Positions 14,608 to 23,924 of a DNA stretch of 34,396 nucleotides are shown here, one piece after another. This stretch comes from Gammaproteobacteria bacterium. Its GTDB lineage: Bacteria; Pseudomonadota; Gammaproteobacteria; Ga0077554; Ga007554. The notes beneath the pieces are model-generated. The model was given only the letters and a program-made list of their open reading frames with translations, was not told the DNA's origin and did not search any database. How positions within the stretch are numbered: position 1 is the stretch's first letter; each line of letters begins with the position of its first letter. The position numbers and the translations under genes were made by a program. The stretch covers positions 1-34,396 of the forward strand of contig JAHFRW010000030.1 of assembly GCA_023266055.1 (NCBI GenBank), read 5' to 3'.

Positions 14608-15015
14608 TCAATTCGCTTGCCGAAAAAAGTGCAGAGAGTTCTGACGGCGAGTCTGCAGGTGCGTGGCGCGTATCACGGAATGACAGCTAGGCGGGTGCGG
14701 CAGCGTATTATATAAGTGGCAACAGGACCCATAGGAGTGAACGCCCTCCAGCTCTGTGGCCAGCGAGAACAGACCTGCCACTGTGGTGGCTGTCGTAATA
14801 ATTGAAATGACACGCCGTCTGGCAGCGTAGACTGTTGTGTGCAATGGTGACATTCCCGCACGCAACCGATCATTAGCGGCAGAGATGAGTACAATGGCAG
14901 CGTTGACGACGATACCTGCCAAAGGCACTACCCCATATAGCGTGTAAAGGATGAGCGGATTTTGAGTGATCCATAAGCCAAAGATGACACCACGAAAATT
15001 TGCTGCCATTACCAC
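14608..15015 (-). pseudogene. RND-family efflux transporter fragment
   Basis: The minus-strand frame contains TLYGVVPLAGIVVNAAIVLI, then NDRLRAGMSPLHTTVYAARR and TTATTVAGLFSLATELEG. This is the signature region of the second membrane half of HAE-1/AcrB-type pumps (LAGIVVN-x-x-IVLI...R-x-G...A-x-x-RR...TT-x-x-x-GL). The sequence then shifts frame: FTPMGPVATYI, matching the continuation, is found in an overlapping frame before both frames decay. No start or remaining domains exist. It is a relic of perhaps one tenth of the original gene of about 1,000 codons. Confidence 0.7.
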
Positions 15016-15159
15016 GTGACAACGTTAAGTTGCCTAATATACAAGCGCTTAATACGATTTTGTATGTTGCAGAGCAAGGCTGCAGATGCGCCAGAAGGCA
15101 GAAATTCATTCAACCGCTTGGAAACAAGGGGCTGGGGCACACGAATGTCATTATGGACA

Positions 15160-15358
15160 AAGCCTACTGAAGGTGATGAAACGCGACAGTTAGTGTTTGA
15201 TAGGTATTTTTCCTTGGTACTCACACAATACTCCAATGTCGATTTACCCACACCCACCGCCTCAGCGGTATCCTGAATGCTGTAGTTTTGGCCTACCCTC
15301 CCTGGACAGACTCCAGTTTAAACTCTGTACTGAATACCATTCTTTGATTGTTTGTCAT
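15160..15358 (-). pseudogene. IS3-family orfA remnant
   Basis: ATG 15358 opens a frame reading MTNNQRMVFSTEFKLESVQG and then stops. One base out of frame, the sequence continues QNYSIQDTAEAVGVGKSTLE. Together these match the N-terminal HTH of IS3-family OrfA proteins (FSxEFKLE...Y-x-x-x-x-A-A-x-x-x-x-V-x-x-STL). The rest of orfA and all of orfB are missing. The minus-strand sequence from about 15160 down to 15016 is open but unrecognised. The upstream stretch around 15390-15412 (tggccaccgtcttttgagtg on the minus strand) may be the IS terminal repeat. Confidence 0.6.
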
Positions 15359-15710
15359 TGCGTCACCGCTTTCTGTTGTGATTTATCATATCACTCAAAA
15401 GACGGTGGCCAGTTCTACTACGCCACTACACCCGCACCTGCGCCTGGATCATGTCGAGATTTCTATAAATTAACGCTAAACTATTGGTGTTATGATAAAT
15501 TCTTTTATTATGCACAAAACCTGTGGATAACCCTGTGGAAAATTAGGCGTGGCTGGCCGTAAACCGCTGTTACAGCACTGTTACAGCCGCCCCGAACAAA
15601 AAACAAACAAAGCTGATATTATCATAAAAACAAATGGTTACAATGCACAAACCCACACTGTCAAATAACAGGCAAGACACCCCAGCCAAACAGGGGCATC
15701 CGCGTGTATT
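15359..15710. other. Intergenic 352 bp before the acyltransferase/T2SS cluster
   Basis: Contains a probable IS3 terminal sequence near 15390-15412 and an AT-rich stretch at 15470-15515. One TGTGGATAA (15522-15530) matches a DnaA box but stands alone. The sequence gttacagcactgttacagcc at about 15567-15588 has a short direct repeat of TGTTACAG. A promoter for the downstream operon is expected here, but I see no convincing -35/-10 pair. Confidence 0.4.
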
Positions 15711-16496
15711 GTGCATAAGGTAGTGCTCAATCATCCCCGTCAATCCGGGAAAAACACCGTTCGGCCAAGCCGTTACCCGGTGGTGGATGCCGTGCGGGGC
15801 ACCGCTATTGCGCTGATGTTCGTGTATCATTTTATGTTTGACCTACACTACTACCATGTGGTGGAAATTGATTTCAATAATGATCCATTCTGGCTGGGGT
15901 TGCGTACCCTGATTGTCAGTCTGTTTCTGGGAGTGATGGGGGTCAGCCTGCATCTGGCCACGATGCATGGTTTTAAACGGCAGGCTTTCGGACAGCGGTT
16001 GTTGAAAGTAGCCGGATGTGCCGTTCTGGTAAGCGTAGCAAGTTATATAATGTTTCCAGATAGCATGATTTTCTTTGGTATCCTGCATTTTATTGCTACG
16101 GCCAGTGTGCTAGGGATACTGTTTTACCGCTGGTTTTGGGTTAATCTGGTGCTGGGCGCAGGGTTGATTATCCTGGGATTAACCTTTCAGCACGCCTGGT
16201 TTGATCAACCTGGCTGGCAGTGGATCGGGCTTATGACACACAAACCTGTTACGGAAGATTATGTGCCTCTGCTACCGTGGTTTGGTGTGGTACTATTAGG
16301 GCTTTTTCTGGGCAAGTGGCTTTTTCCCCGGTCAACGGTCGTAGCATTGGACAAAACCGGGGCCCAGAGCAGCCAATGGCACGAGAAAAACCGGTTTTCA
16401 CGGTTGTTAGTCTTCGGTGGAAAGCACAGTTTGCCGATCTATATGCTGCACCAACCGATGTTTTTGGCTATTTTGTATCTGGTTTTCGGAAAATGA
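15711..16496 (+). CDS. Membrane acyltransferase-like protein (HGSNAT/DUF1624)
   Basis: A 261-residue polytopic inner-membrane protein. The N-terminal RYPVVDAVRGTAIALMFVYH (about 21-40), with the Asp-x-x-Arg-Gly start and His40 in the first membrane helix, is typical of the heparan-alpha-glucosaminide N-acetyltransferase catalytic family (DUF1624). Further landmarks are FFGILHFIATASVLG, PLLPWFGVVLLGLFLGKWLF, and the C-terminal GKHSLPIYMLHQPMFL. The exact substrate is unknown; bacterial members are thought to acylate envelope sugars. The start is taken as GTG 15711, as no ATG occurs before the first conserved block; the ribosome site is weak. It lies 30 bp before gspC and may share its transcript. 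Confidence 0.75.
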   Translation: MHKVVLNHPRQSGKNTVRPSRYPVVDAVRGTAIALMFVYHFMFDLHYYHVVEIDFNNDPFWLGLRTLIVSLFLGVMGVSLHLATMHGFKRQAFGQRLLKVAGCAVLVSVASYIMFPDSMIFFGILHFIATASVLGILFYRWFWVNLVLGAGLIILGLTFQHAWFDQPGWQWIGLMTHKPVTEDYVPLLPWFGVVLLGLFLGKWLFPRSTVVALDKTGAQSSQWHEKNRFSRLLVFGGKHSLPIYMLHQPMFLAILYLVFGK

Positions 16497-16526
16497 CAAG
16501 CATTCGCTCAAAAACGCAGCAAAAAC

Positions 16527-17507
16527 ATGGCCAGACTTATGGTTTTTTTTAAGAAAAGTCCCTTGGCAATCACCCCAGGCGGTTCACTGACCTCGGCCCA
16601 TTGGCAGAAACCGGGGGTATTTCTGACGTCGCTGGTGCAACCTCTCCTGCAAAAAATCACGCTCAATCAACGTGCCATTACCTGGGCTAATGCCTTATTG
16701 CTGCTATTGATTGCCTACACACTGGCCACGCTCACCTGGCGGGTGCTGCCCATGCCTCTTCCGGAGGACGCCCCACCCATTGCCATCACGTTCAATGCCC
16801 CGGAAAATCGTCAGGTCGCCGCGCCCGGCACGCCGGCCATCACGCCACAGGAGATGGCTAACTGGCATTTACTGGGTGAAGCCAATTCCGCCGCACCCGT
16901 TGCGGTGGAAAACGCCCCTCAAACCAGCCTGGCGCTGAGCTTGCACGGTGTCATTGCCAGTCGCGACAAAAAAACCGCGCGCGCCATTATTTCTGACAGC
17001 ACCGGCATTGAAAACTTCTATGCGGTTGATGCACAAATCCCCGGCGGTGCCGTATTGAAAGAAATTCATGCCGATCGTGTTATCCTGTTACGCGGCGGTA
17101 GCCCCGAAACACTGATGCTGCCCAGGGATGAACTGGACGCCGGGGGGGGTGAAGGACAGTCCGGCGCCCCCCCCTTGCCAATAACAGCGCCCGATGACGC
17201 CATGCTGGACGAATATCGTGATGCCTTGCAAAACCACCCGGAAACACTGGCAGACCGTATTCAACCCATGCCGGTACATGAGGGAAGCAAGTTTGTAGGA
17301 TACCGTTTTTTATCGCCACGTGATCCCACACTATTGTCACGTCTGGGCATGCAACCCGGTGATATTGTGACAGCGGTTAATGGCACACCACTGGATAACC
17401 CGCTCAAAGGCATGCAGGCCTTGCGCAGCATATCAGTAGAAGATGAAATCAGGGTCGATACCTTGCGTAATGGAACACCGCGTTCTTTCATCCTCCGGAT
17501 GAATTAA
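16527..17507 (+). CDS. gspC: Type II secretion protein GspC
   Basis: Inner-membrane clamp that links the inner platform to the secretin GspD. In 326 residues: short cytoplasmic N-terminus, one membrane helix (about 51-74), the homology region with WHLLGEAN (about 113) and LSLHGVIAS, then a Gly/Pro linker, and a C-terminal PDZ domain (about 235-326) with GYRFLSPRDPTLLSRLGMQP and GDIVTAVNGTPLDNP. First gene of gspC-N. Three homopolymers of eight lie in the coding sequence: T8 at 16543-16550, G8 at 17142-17149 and C8 at 17167-17174. The last two flank a 17-nt spacer in the linker, so they can pair and are prone to slippage. An ATG four codons in is an alternative start. Confidence 0.88.
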   Translation: MARLMVFFKKSPLAITPGGSLTSAHWQKPGVFLTSLVQPLLQKITLNQRAITWANALLLLLIAYTLATLTWRVLPMPLPEDAPPIAITFNAPENRQVAAPGTPAITPQEMANWHLLGEANSAAPVAVENAPQTSLALSLHGVIASRDKKTARAIISDSTGIENFYAVDAQIPGGAVLKEIHADRVILLRGGSPETLMLPRDELDAGGGEGQSGAPPLPITAPDDAMLDEYRDALQNHPETLADRIQPMPVHEGSKFVGYRFLSPRDPTLLSRLGMQPGDIVTAVNGTPLDNPLKGMQALRSISVEDEIRVDTLRNGTPRSFILRMN

Positions 17508-17555
17508 TAACACTTCTACGGATGCATTGATAAAACCTACGGATGAATTGATACA
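17496..17555 (+). repeat. Short tandem repeats between gspC and gspD
   Basis: TACGGATGCATTGATAAAAC and TACGGATGAATTGATACATG follow each other at a 21-nt period just before gspD. A third, more diverged copy (CCGGATGAATTAATAACA) is made by the last codons of gspC. The repeats separate the gspC stop from the gspD start, and the last copy carries the gspD ATG. Likely a small local duplication. Confidence 0.6.
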
Positions 17556-19651
17556 TGGCACACATAAAAAAACATAATACCTCTGGTGCGGGCCCTGCCC
17601 CTTATCTGTTACGTGCAGGTTTTCTGGCCATGCTGCTGACGATGACGCCTCTTCATCCGGCTCAGGCGGAGCAACCCGTAACACTGAACCTGAAAGACGC
17701 CGATATTACGGCGGTGATTGCCACCGTGTCAGACATCACCGGAAAAAACTTTATTATTGACCAGCGCGTCAGAGGCAAGGTGACCATTATTTCTGCGCGA
17801 CCGATGAGCAAGGAAGAAGTCTATCAGGTATTTTTATCGCTGCTTGAGGTCAACGGTTTTGCAGCCGTACCCAGCGGCAAAGTGATCAAAATCATACCCG
17901 ACGTCAACGCCAAACAAAGCAGCACACCACTCGCCACAGACGAGCAGCCCGGCAAGGGCGACGAAGTAGTAACGCGCGTTATTAATATAAAAAATATTTC
18001 GGCGACACAATTGGTGCCCGTGTTACGCCCCCTCTCACCTCAACAGGGGCATATGGTGGCTTACCCCGGCACCAACGCATTGATTATTTCCGATCGCGCT
18101 TCAAATATCGCACGACTGGTAGAAATCATTGAGCGTATTGATCAGCCTTCCGATACCGCGGATGTGGAAGTCATCACCCTGCGTCATGCCGCCGCCGCCG
18201 AAGTAGTGCGTATACTCAATGCACTGGATCAGGAAGGCCGCAAAAATGACCCCGCCAGCGCTGCCGGCCTGACCGATCGTCCGACATTGATTGCTGATGA
18301 ACGCACCAACAGTCTGCTGGTCGGGGGCGGTCAGGCGGGCCGGCTGCGGCTGCGCGCATTGATCTCGCACCTTGATACGCCACTGCAAACCAGCGGTAAC
18401 ATTCGCGTGGTCTATTTACGTTACGCCAAAGCCAAGGATCTGGTACCGGTACTCACTGGCGTAGCCAGCCAAGTGCAGGACAAATCCAAACCGGGCGGTG
18501 GTGTGCCTGGCGGGGCCCCGGTGAGCCCCAGTACACCGGGTAGTGGCATTAATATTCAAGCCGATGAGAGCATTAACGCGCTGGTAATTACCGCACCGCA
18601 AGATGTATTTCAGTCCTTGCAGTCGGTAATCAGCCAGCTTGATGTGCGTCGCGCACAGGTACTGGTCAAGGCGATTATCGTTGAAGTAATCTCCAGCCGC
18701 GCCGCAGAATTGGGCATACAATGGGGCACCTTTGACCAATCCAACGGTAACAGCAAACCCATCGGCATCACCAATTTCAACAATGGCAGCCCCGGCTCCA
18801 GCATTGCCGCCATTGGTGGCGCCATTGCAGCCAACACGCCTCCCGCCATCGGTGCGGGCCTGACGTTCGGGTTGGGCAAATTCAACAGCGGCGGCGCAAG
18901 TTTTGCCGCGCTGATCCGCGCGCTGGAGGCGGATGGCAGTTCCAACATTTTATCTACACCTGTCTTGCTCACCATGGACAATACTGAAGCAGAAATAGTG
19001 GTGGGGCAAAATGTGCCTTTCATTACCGGCTCCTTCACCTCGCCTGGTGCGGGTAGCGGCGGGTCAACCACCAATCCCTTTCAAACCATTGAACGCAAAA
19101 ATGTGGGTATCACCCTTAAAATCAAGCCTCAAATCAATGAAGGCAACGCCATCAAGATGGAGATCGAACAAAAGGTCGATAGCCTCTCCCCCAGCGCGGT
19201 AGCGGGTGCCGCCGACTTGATTACCAATACACGTTCACTCCGTACCAATGTCATGGTGGACGATGGTAAGGTGATTGCCCTGGGTGGATTAATTACCGAT
19301 GAACTGCGCGAAAGCGTGCAGAAAGTCCCTTTCCTCGGCGATCTGCCGCTGATTGGCGGTTTGTTCCGCTATAAAAGAAACAATAAAGACAAAACCAACC
19401 TGATGATATTTTTGCACCCGGTCATAATGCGTGACGGCGAGCTGGCTGAACGTATGACGCACGGCAAATACGAGTTCATGCGCGCGCAGCAACTTGAAGC
19501 CAGTGAAAAAGGCATGGGGATACTACGTAATGAACAAGCCCCGTTGTTGCCCACCATGGAGGACATGACGAAATTGCCGCTCCCCTTCAGCACCAGCCCC
19601 GCCCCCGCTGAGCCTGCGGCCAGCCCTGTGGTCATTCCACCCGGTGAATAG
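17555..19651 (+). CDS. gspD: Type II secretion secretin GspD
   Basis: Forms the outer-membrane multimeric channel of the T2SS. It has 698 residues with a signal peptide ending AQA|EQP at residue 38. The N0 domain follows (VTLNLKDADITAVIATVSDI), then N1-N3 modules (ATQLVPVLRPLSPQQGHMVA; DVEVITLRHAAAAEVVRILN; VVYLRYAKAKDLVPVLTGVA). The secretin domain has VLVKAIIVEVISSRAAELGI and the conserved end VPFLGDLPLIGGLFRYKRNN followed by NLMIFLHPVIM. The N2-N3 gap has a Gly/Pro-rich loop (PGGGVPGGAPVSPSTPGSG). The stop is 6 nt before gspE. No pilotin gene (gspS) is seen in the window. Confidence 0.95.
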   Translation: MAHIKKHNTSGAGPAPYLLRAGFLAMLLTMTPLHPAQAEQPVTLNLKDADITAVIATVSDITGKNFIIDQRVRGKVTIISARPMSKEEVYQVFLSLLEVNGFAAVPSGKVIKIIPDVNAKQSSTPLATDEQPGKGDEVVTRVINIKNISATQLVPVLRPLSPQQGHMVAYPGTNALIISDRASNIARLVEIIERIDQPSDTADVEVITLRHAAAAEVVRILNALDQEGRKNDPASAAGLTDRPTLIADERTNSLLVGGGQAGRLRLRALISHLDTPLQTSGNIRVVYLRYAKAKDLVPVLTGVASQVQDKSKPGGGVPGGAPVSPSTPGSGINIQADESINALVITAPQDVFQSLQSVISQLDVRRAQVLVKAIIVEVISSRAAELGIQWGTFDQSNGNSKPIGITNFNNGSPGSSIAAIGGAIAANTPPAIGAGLTFGLGKFNSGGASFAALIRALEADGSSNILSTPVLLTMDNTEAEIVVGQNVPFITGSFTSPGAGSGGSTTNPFQTIERKNVGITLKIKPQINEGNAIKMEIEQKVDSLSPSAVAGAADLITNTRSLRTNVMVDDGKVIALGGLITDELRESVQKVPFLGDLPLIGGLFRYKRNNKDKTNLMIFLHPVIMRDGELAERMTHGKYEFMRAQQLEASEKGMGILRNEQAPLLPTMEDMTKLPLPFSTSPAPAEPAASPVVIPPGE

Positions 19652-19657
19652 CACACA

Positions 19658-21208
19658 ATGAACGTTGCCATTGACATCACTGAACTGGAGGCCGTAGAGC
19701 CGGCGGCCGCACTTACCACCGCACCTGAAGATGTGATTAAAAAACGCATCTCGTTTCCCTATGCCAAACGTCACGGTGTATTGGTAAAAACCTGGGAAGC
19801 GGGTTGTGCCATAGTGGTTTGCAGATCCAATACCAGTGCCCTGGCACTGACCGAATTACGCCGCTTTCTCGGCGCCCCGTTAAAACTGGAACACGCCACA
19901 CCTGAAGCCTTTGAAGCTCTGCTGGCCCAATCGTATGAGCATGATTCGACGCAAGCCATGCAAATGATGGGAGATCTGGGAGAATCCATCGATCTGTTCA
20001 GCATTGCCCAGCAACTGGCAGAACCTGAAGATCTTCTGGAAACTGAAGATGATGCCCCGATCATTCGCCTGATTAACGCCCTGCTCACCGAAGCGGTCAA
20101 GGAAAACGCGTCTGATATCCACATTGAACCGTTTGAGAATCGCTTATTGGTGCGCTTTCGTGTTGACGGCATGCTGCATGAAGTGTTGGAGCCAAAGCGG
20201 GTGCTCGCACCGCTGATTGCGGCACGCATCAAGATCATGGCCAAACTTGATATTGCCGAGAAACGTCTGCCGCAGGACGGCCGCATCTCGTTACGTGTCG
20301 CCGGGCGCCCGGTAGATGTCCGCGTCTCCACCCTGCCCTCGGGTCACGGTGAACGTGTCGTGCTGCGCCTGCTTGACAAGCAGGCGGGCCGCCTGAATCT
20401 GGAACAGCTCGGCATGTCACCCACCGGGCTTGAAGTCATGCACCGTATTGTCGAAAAACCCCACGGCATTATTCTGGTGACCGGCCCCACGGGTTCAGGC
20501 AAGACCACCACGTTGTATGCGGCGCTGACACGGCTCAACACCAAAACACGCAACATCATGACGGTGGAAGACCCGATTGAATATTATCTGGATGGCATCG
20601 GTCAAACCCAGGTCAACACCAAGGTCGATATGACCTTCGCACGTGGCCTGCGTGCCATTTTGCGTCAGGACCCTGATGTCGTCATGGTCGGCGAAATCCG
20701 CGATCTGGAAACCGCCGAAATTGCCGTACAGGCCAGTCTGACAGGACATATGGTGCTTTCCACATTACATACCAACACGGCTGTCGGTGCGGTGGCACGG
20801 TTACGTGACATGGGCGTAGAACCGTTTCTGTTATCTTCCAGTCTGGTGGGTATTCTGGCACAACGACTGGTACGCTTGCTCTGTCCTCATTGCAAACAAG
20901 CCAGCAGCGCTACCCCGGCCGACTGCAAGCTGTTTGAGCTGCCGTCCAGTCAACCACCCACACTGTATAGCGCGGTGGGCTGCGAGTCCTGCAACTACTC
21001 GGGCTATCGTGGTCGCACCGGTATTTATGAAGTGATTGAAGTGGACCATAAACTACGCACCCTGATTCATGAAGGCGCAGGTGAGCAGGCATTGGAAACC
21101 TATGCCCGCACCTTGTCGCAGGGCATACGCCAGGATGGTCTGCGTCGTGTACTGGCTGGAGCAACCACGCTGGAAGAGGTGTTACGTGTTACACGTGAAG
21201 ATGCGTGA
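19658..21208 (+). CDS. gspE: Type II secretion ATPase GspE
   Basis: Cytoplasmic hexameric ATPase driving pseudopilus assembly. It has 516 residues: an N-terminal GspE-N domain (about 30-130) that binds GspL, then the ATPase core with Walker A GPTGSGKT (276-283), Asp box VEDPIEYY, Walker [10 protein letters not shown] (341-349) and His box [16 protein letters not shown] zinc module is given by CPHC (409-412) and CESC (442-445), as in GspE but not in all PilB-like ATPases. The family length is normal and no key residue is missing. Confidence 0.95.
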   Translation: MNVAIDITELEAVEPAAALTTAPEDVIKKRISFPYAKRHGVLVKTWEAGCAIVVCRSNTSALALTELRRFLGAPLKLEHATPEAFEALLAQSYEHDSTQAMQMMGDLGESIDLFSIAQQLAEPEDLLETEDDAPIIRLINALLTEAVKENASDIHIEPFENRLLVRFRVDGMLHEVLEPKRVLAPLIAARIKIMAKLDIAEKRLPQDGRISLRVAGRPVDVRVSTLPSGHGERVVLRLLDKQAGRLNLEQLGMSPTGLEVMHRIVEKPHGIILVTGPTGSGKTTTLYAALTRLNTKTRNIMTVEDPIEYYLDGIGQTQVNTKVDMTFARGLRAILRQDPDVVMVGEIRDLETAEIAVQASLTGHMVLSTLHTNTAVGAVARLRDMGVEPFLLSSSLVGILAQRLVRLLCPHCKQASSATPADCKLFELPSSQPPTLYSAVGCESCNYSGYRGRTGIYEVIEVDHKLRTLIHEGAGEQALETYARTLSQGIRQDGLRRVLAGATTLEEVLRVTREDA

Positions 21209-21261
21209 GATGCACCATACTGCACACGCAATACACTGCACTGATAACTGATCACTAACGC

Positions 21262-22479
21262 ATGGCCGCATTTGAATACATAGCACTGGACACCACAGGC
21301 CGGGAACGCAAGGGCGTACTCGAGGGTGACACGCCACGCCAGGTTCGACAGCAGTTGCGCGAGCAGGGTTTGGCACCTGTCAGCGTCTCTGAAGTACGTC
21401 AAAACGAAGGCCATCGCTCTGCTGCGCGCTTCTCGTTTGGGCGCGGCATCAGTGCCACAGACCTGGCATTGATCACACGCCAGTTTGCTACCCTGGCACG
21501 CTCCGGCCTGCCGATTGAAGAAGCCCTGCAAACCGTATCACGGCAGACGGAAAAACCGCGTTTGCGCAATATGCTGATGGCGGTACGCTCAAGAATCATG
21601 GAAGGTCACTCGCTGGCGACAGCGTTACGTGACTTTCCACATATCTTCTCACAGCTATACTCTGCCACGGTGGCGGCGGGTGAACAGTCAGGGCATCTGG
21701 ATGTGGTGCTGGAACGTCTGGCGGACTATACCGAAGCACGGCAAACACTACGGCAAAAAATGTTACTGGCACTGCTTTACCCCACCATTGTGACCGCCGT
21801 AGCCATTATGGTCGTCATCGCTTTGCTGACCTATGTGGTACCGCAAGTGGTCGACGTATTCAACAATATTGGTCAGGAACTGCCCATATTAACGCGCATG
21901 CTGATTGCCACCAGTAATTTTTTAAAAGAGTATGGTGTGGTATTGCTGCTGATATTAACCGGTGTGACCATTATCATGGCCAGAGTGTTGCGTCAGCCCG
22001 GCCCCAAACAACAGTTTCATCGGTTATTATTATCATTACCACTGATATCACGACTCATACGCAGCATCAATACCGCACGTTTTATGCGCACTTTCAGCAT
22101 TCTCACCGCCAGTGGTGTACCCGTCATTGAAGCGATGCGCATTTCGGCGCAGGTGATCTCAAACCTGCCCATGCGTGCGGCGGTAGAGGAGTCGTCCCGA
22201 CGCGTCCGTGAAGGTGCGAATCTGCATAAATCTCTGGAACGTAGTGGCTATTTTCCACCCATTGCCATTCACCTGGTCGCCAGTGGTGAGGCGAGTGGCA
22301 AGCTGGAAAACATGCTGGATCGCGCCGCGATCAGCCAGGAAAAGGAAGTCGAAACCCTGCTGGCTGCGCTGATGGGGTTATTTGAACCACTTTTGATTGT
22401 ATTTATGGGCGGCGCAGTATTAACTATTGTAATTGCAATCCTGTTGCCAATTTTTGACCTTAACCAACTTGTAAAATAA
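21262..22479 (+). CDS. gspF: Type II secretion inner-membrane platform protein GspF
   Basis: Polytopic platform protein of the pseudopilus assembly machine, 405 residues. It starts AAFEYIALDTTGRERKGVLE as GspF/PilC proteins do. Two T2SSF domains follow: FATLARSGLPIEEALQTVSR (first) and FSILTASGVPVIEAMRISAQ (second). Membrane helices lie at about 170-195 (TVTAVAIMVVIALLTYVVPQ region), 220-240 and near the C-terminus (LIVFMGGAVLTIVIAILLPI). It starts 53 nt after gspE, one of the larger gaps in the operon. Confidence 0.95.
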   Translation: MAAFEYIALDTTGRERKGVLEGDTPRQVRQQLREQGLAPVSVSEVRQNEGHRSAARFSFGRGISATDLALITRQFATLARSGLPIEEALQTVSRQTEKPRLRNMLMAVRSRIMEGHSLATALRDFPHIFSQLYSATVAAGEQSGHLDVVLERLADYTEARQTLRQKMLLALLYPTIVTAVAIMVVIALLTYVVPQVVDVFNNIGQELPILTRMLIATSNFLKEYGVVLLLILTGVTIIMARVLRQPGPKQQFHRLLLSLPLISRLIRSINTARFMRTFSILTASGVPVIEAMRISAQVISNLPMRAAVEESSRRVREGANLHKSLERSGYFPPIAIHLVASGEASGKLENMLDRAAISQEKEVETLLAALMGLFEPLLIVFMGGAVLTIVIAILLPIFDLNQLVK

Positions 22480-22514
22480 TCATCATCGTAAACTGACAAA
22501 TGGAATATACCCCT

Positions 22515-22970
22515 ATGAAACTCAAAACCTGCAACCCCATTCACGTCACCCCAGGACGTGCGGAACGTGGATTCACACTCATTGAAGTCATGATCGTAGT
22601 GATTATTCTGGGCATTCTCGCCTCGTTTGTCTTGCCACGCATTATGGATAGCCCGGATAAGGCACGCATCGTCAAGGCAAAGCAGGACATTCGCACCTTG
22701 GTCGGTGCGCTTGATCTCTATAAACTCGATAATTTCAAATACCCCTCAACAGATCAAGGGCTGGAAGCATTAACCAAAAAACCTGCTGATGCCACGCACT
22801 GGAAGGAAGGTGGCTATATGCCTAAATTGCCCAACGACCCTTGGGGTAAGCCTTATCAGTATTTAAGCCCAGGCACACAAGGTGCCATTGACGTGTTCAC
22901 GCTGGGTGCCGATGGGCAGGTGGGTGGTGAAAGCAGCAATGCAGACATTGGCAACTGGAATCTTGAATAG
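22515..22970 (+). CDS. gspG: Major pseudopilin GspG
   Basis: Main subunit of the T2SS pseudopilus. The prepilin peptidase site is RAERG|FTLIEVMIVVIILG, with Glu at +5 of the mature protein, followed by the membrane helix. The C-terminal GspG signature includes DPWGKPYQYLSPGTQGAIDV and FTLGADGQVGGE with the Ca-binding loop. The leader is 19 residues if translation starts at ATG 22515, with GGA about 10 nt upstream; ATG 22500 in the same frame would add five residues, and sequence does not decide between them. Length of about 150 matches the family. Confidence 0.93.
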   Translation: MKLKTCNPIHVTPGRAERGFTLIEVMIVVIILGILASFVLPRIMDSPDKARIVKAKQDIRTLVGALDLYKLDNFKYPSTDQGLEALTKKPADATHWKEGGYMPKLPNDPWGKPYQYLSPGTQGAIDVFTLGADGQVGGESSNADIGNWNLE

Positions 22971-23517
22971 CCCCATCAATATCCGCCAGCAGCGTGGTTT
23001 CACGCTGCTGGAATTATTATTGGTGATATTAATCATCGGTATTATCCTGAGCTTTGCCGCCTTGTCGATAGGACGCGGCAACGAACGTAACATTGAAGAG
23101 GAAATGCGACGCCTGGCAGGGCTAATCGAGCTGGCTGCACAGGAAGCAACCTTGCAGTCGCGTGACACACTCGTGCAATTTAACGGCAATAAATACGAGT
23201 TTATGGCATTTAAAGACAACCAATGGCAACTCATCACCCATGATGACACATTTCGCCCACGTCACCTGCCAGAAGAAATGCGCCTGATTGTGCAAATTGA
23301 AAATGAGCCTATTACCCTTGGCACAGAGACCTCTGAAAAAACAGACAATACTACACTGCCGCGTATTTATTTATTATCCAGCGGAGAGATGACACCTTTT
23401 CAACTGACGTTGAAAGACGCCTCGAATAATAAAGGGGACAACACCCGTTATCAACTTACGGGCACTATCAATGGCAAGATTGAGATACGTCCACCCAACA
23501 GTGTGCAAAAAAAATGA
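22939..23517 (+). CDS. gspH: Minor pseudopilin GspH
   Basis: Minor pseudopilin near the tip of the pseudopilus. Cleavage site RQQRG|FTLLELLLVILIIG with Glu at +5, then a globular domain (ELAAQEATLQSRDTLVQFN, PRIYLLSSGEMTPFQL) typical of GspH. The start is uncertain: ATG 22939 lies inside the end of gspG (32-nt overlap), while TTG 22963 would give a shorter, equally usable leader. The gene ends with CAA AAA AAA TGA, so an A8 run overlaps the start of gspI. Confidence 0.88.
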   Translation: MQTLATGILNSPINIRQQRGFTLLELLLVILIIGIILSFAALSIGRGNERNIEEEMRRLAGLIELAAQEATLQSRDTLVQFNGNKYEFMAFKDNQWQLITHDDTFRPRHLPEEMRLIVQIENEPITLGTETSEKTDNTTLPRIYLLSSGEMTPFQLTLKDASNNKGDNTRYQLTGTINGKIEIRPPNSVQKK

Positions 23518-23924
23518 ATTGCGCAACAGGCCACTCTGTTTGTTTATCAGGTGCCCACAAACGTACTCGCGGGTTCACCCTGATTGAAGTATTGATAGCG
23601 CTGGCAGTACTGGCCATCGCCCTGTCTGCCGTCATTAAAGGTGTGAGCGCGAATGCCAATAATGCAGCGTATCTGCGCGATCGCATGCTGGCGCACTGGG
23701 TAGCCATGAATAAAGTCACAGAGTTGCAGGCCGACACCACCTTTCCTGCACCCGGTGTAACGACAGGCACCATATTGATGGCTGAGCATGGCTGGACGTG
23801 GCAGGTGACCGTCTCAACTACACCCGATGCGAGCATACGACGACTGGACGTGGAAGTGCGCAGCAAAAAAGAAGACAAACAGGCACTGGACAGCCTGATC
23901 GCGTATGTAGGACAGCCCCAGTGA
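23514..23924 (+). CDS. gspI: Minor pseudopilin GspI
   Basis: Minor pseudopilin, 136 residues, part of the H-I-J-K tip complex. Cleavage site KRTRG|FTLIEVLIALAVLA with Glu at +5. The C-terminal domain begins WVAMNKVTELQAD and runs to TWQVTVSTTPDASIRRLDVE, typical of GspI. The ATG overlaps the gspH stop as ATGA, indicating translational coupling. Confidence 0.9.
   Translation: MNCATGHSVCLSGAHKRTRGFTLIEVLIALAVLAIALSAVIKGVSANANNAAYLRDRMLAHWVAMNKVTELQADTTFPAPGVTTGTILMAEHGWTWQVTVSTTPDASIRRLDVEVRSKKEDKQALDSLIAYVGQPQ

Noticed and set aside
19771-20331. Long minus-strand frame opposite gspE
   Set aside because: Antisense shadow of a clearly conserved ATPase gene; Ser/Arg-rich translation typical of such shadows.
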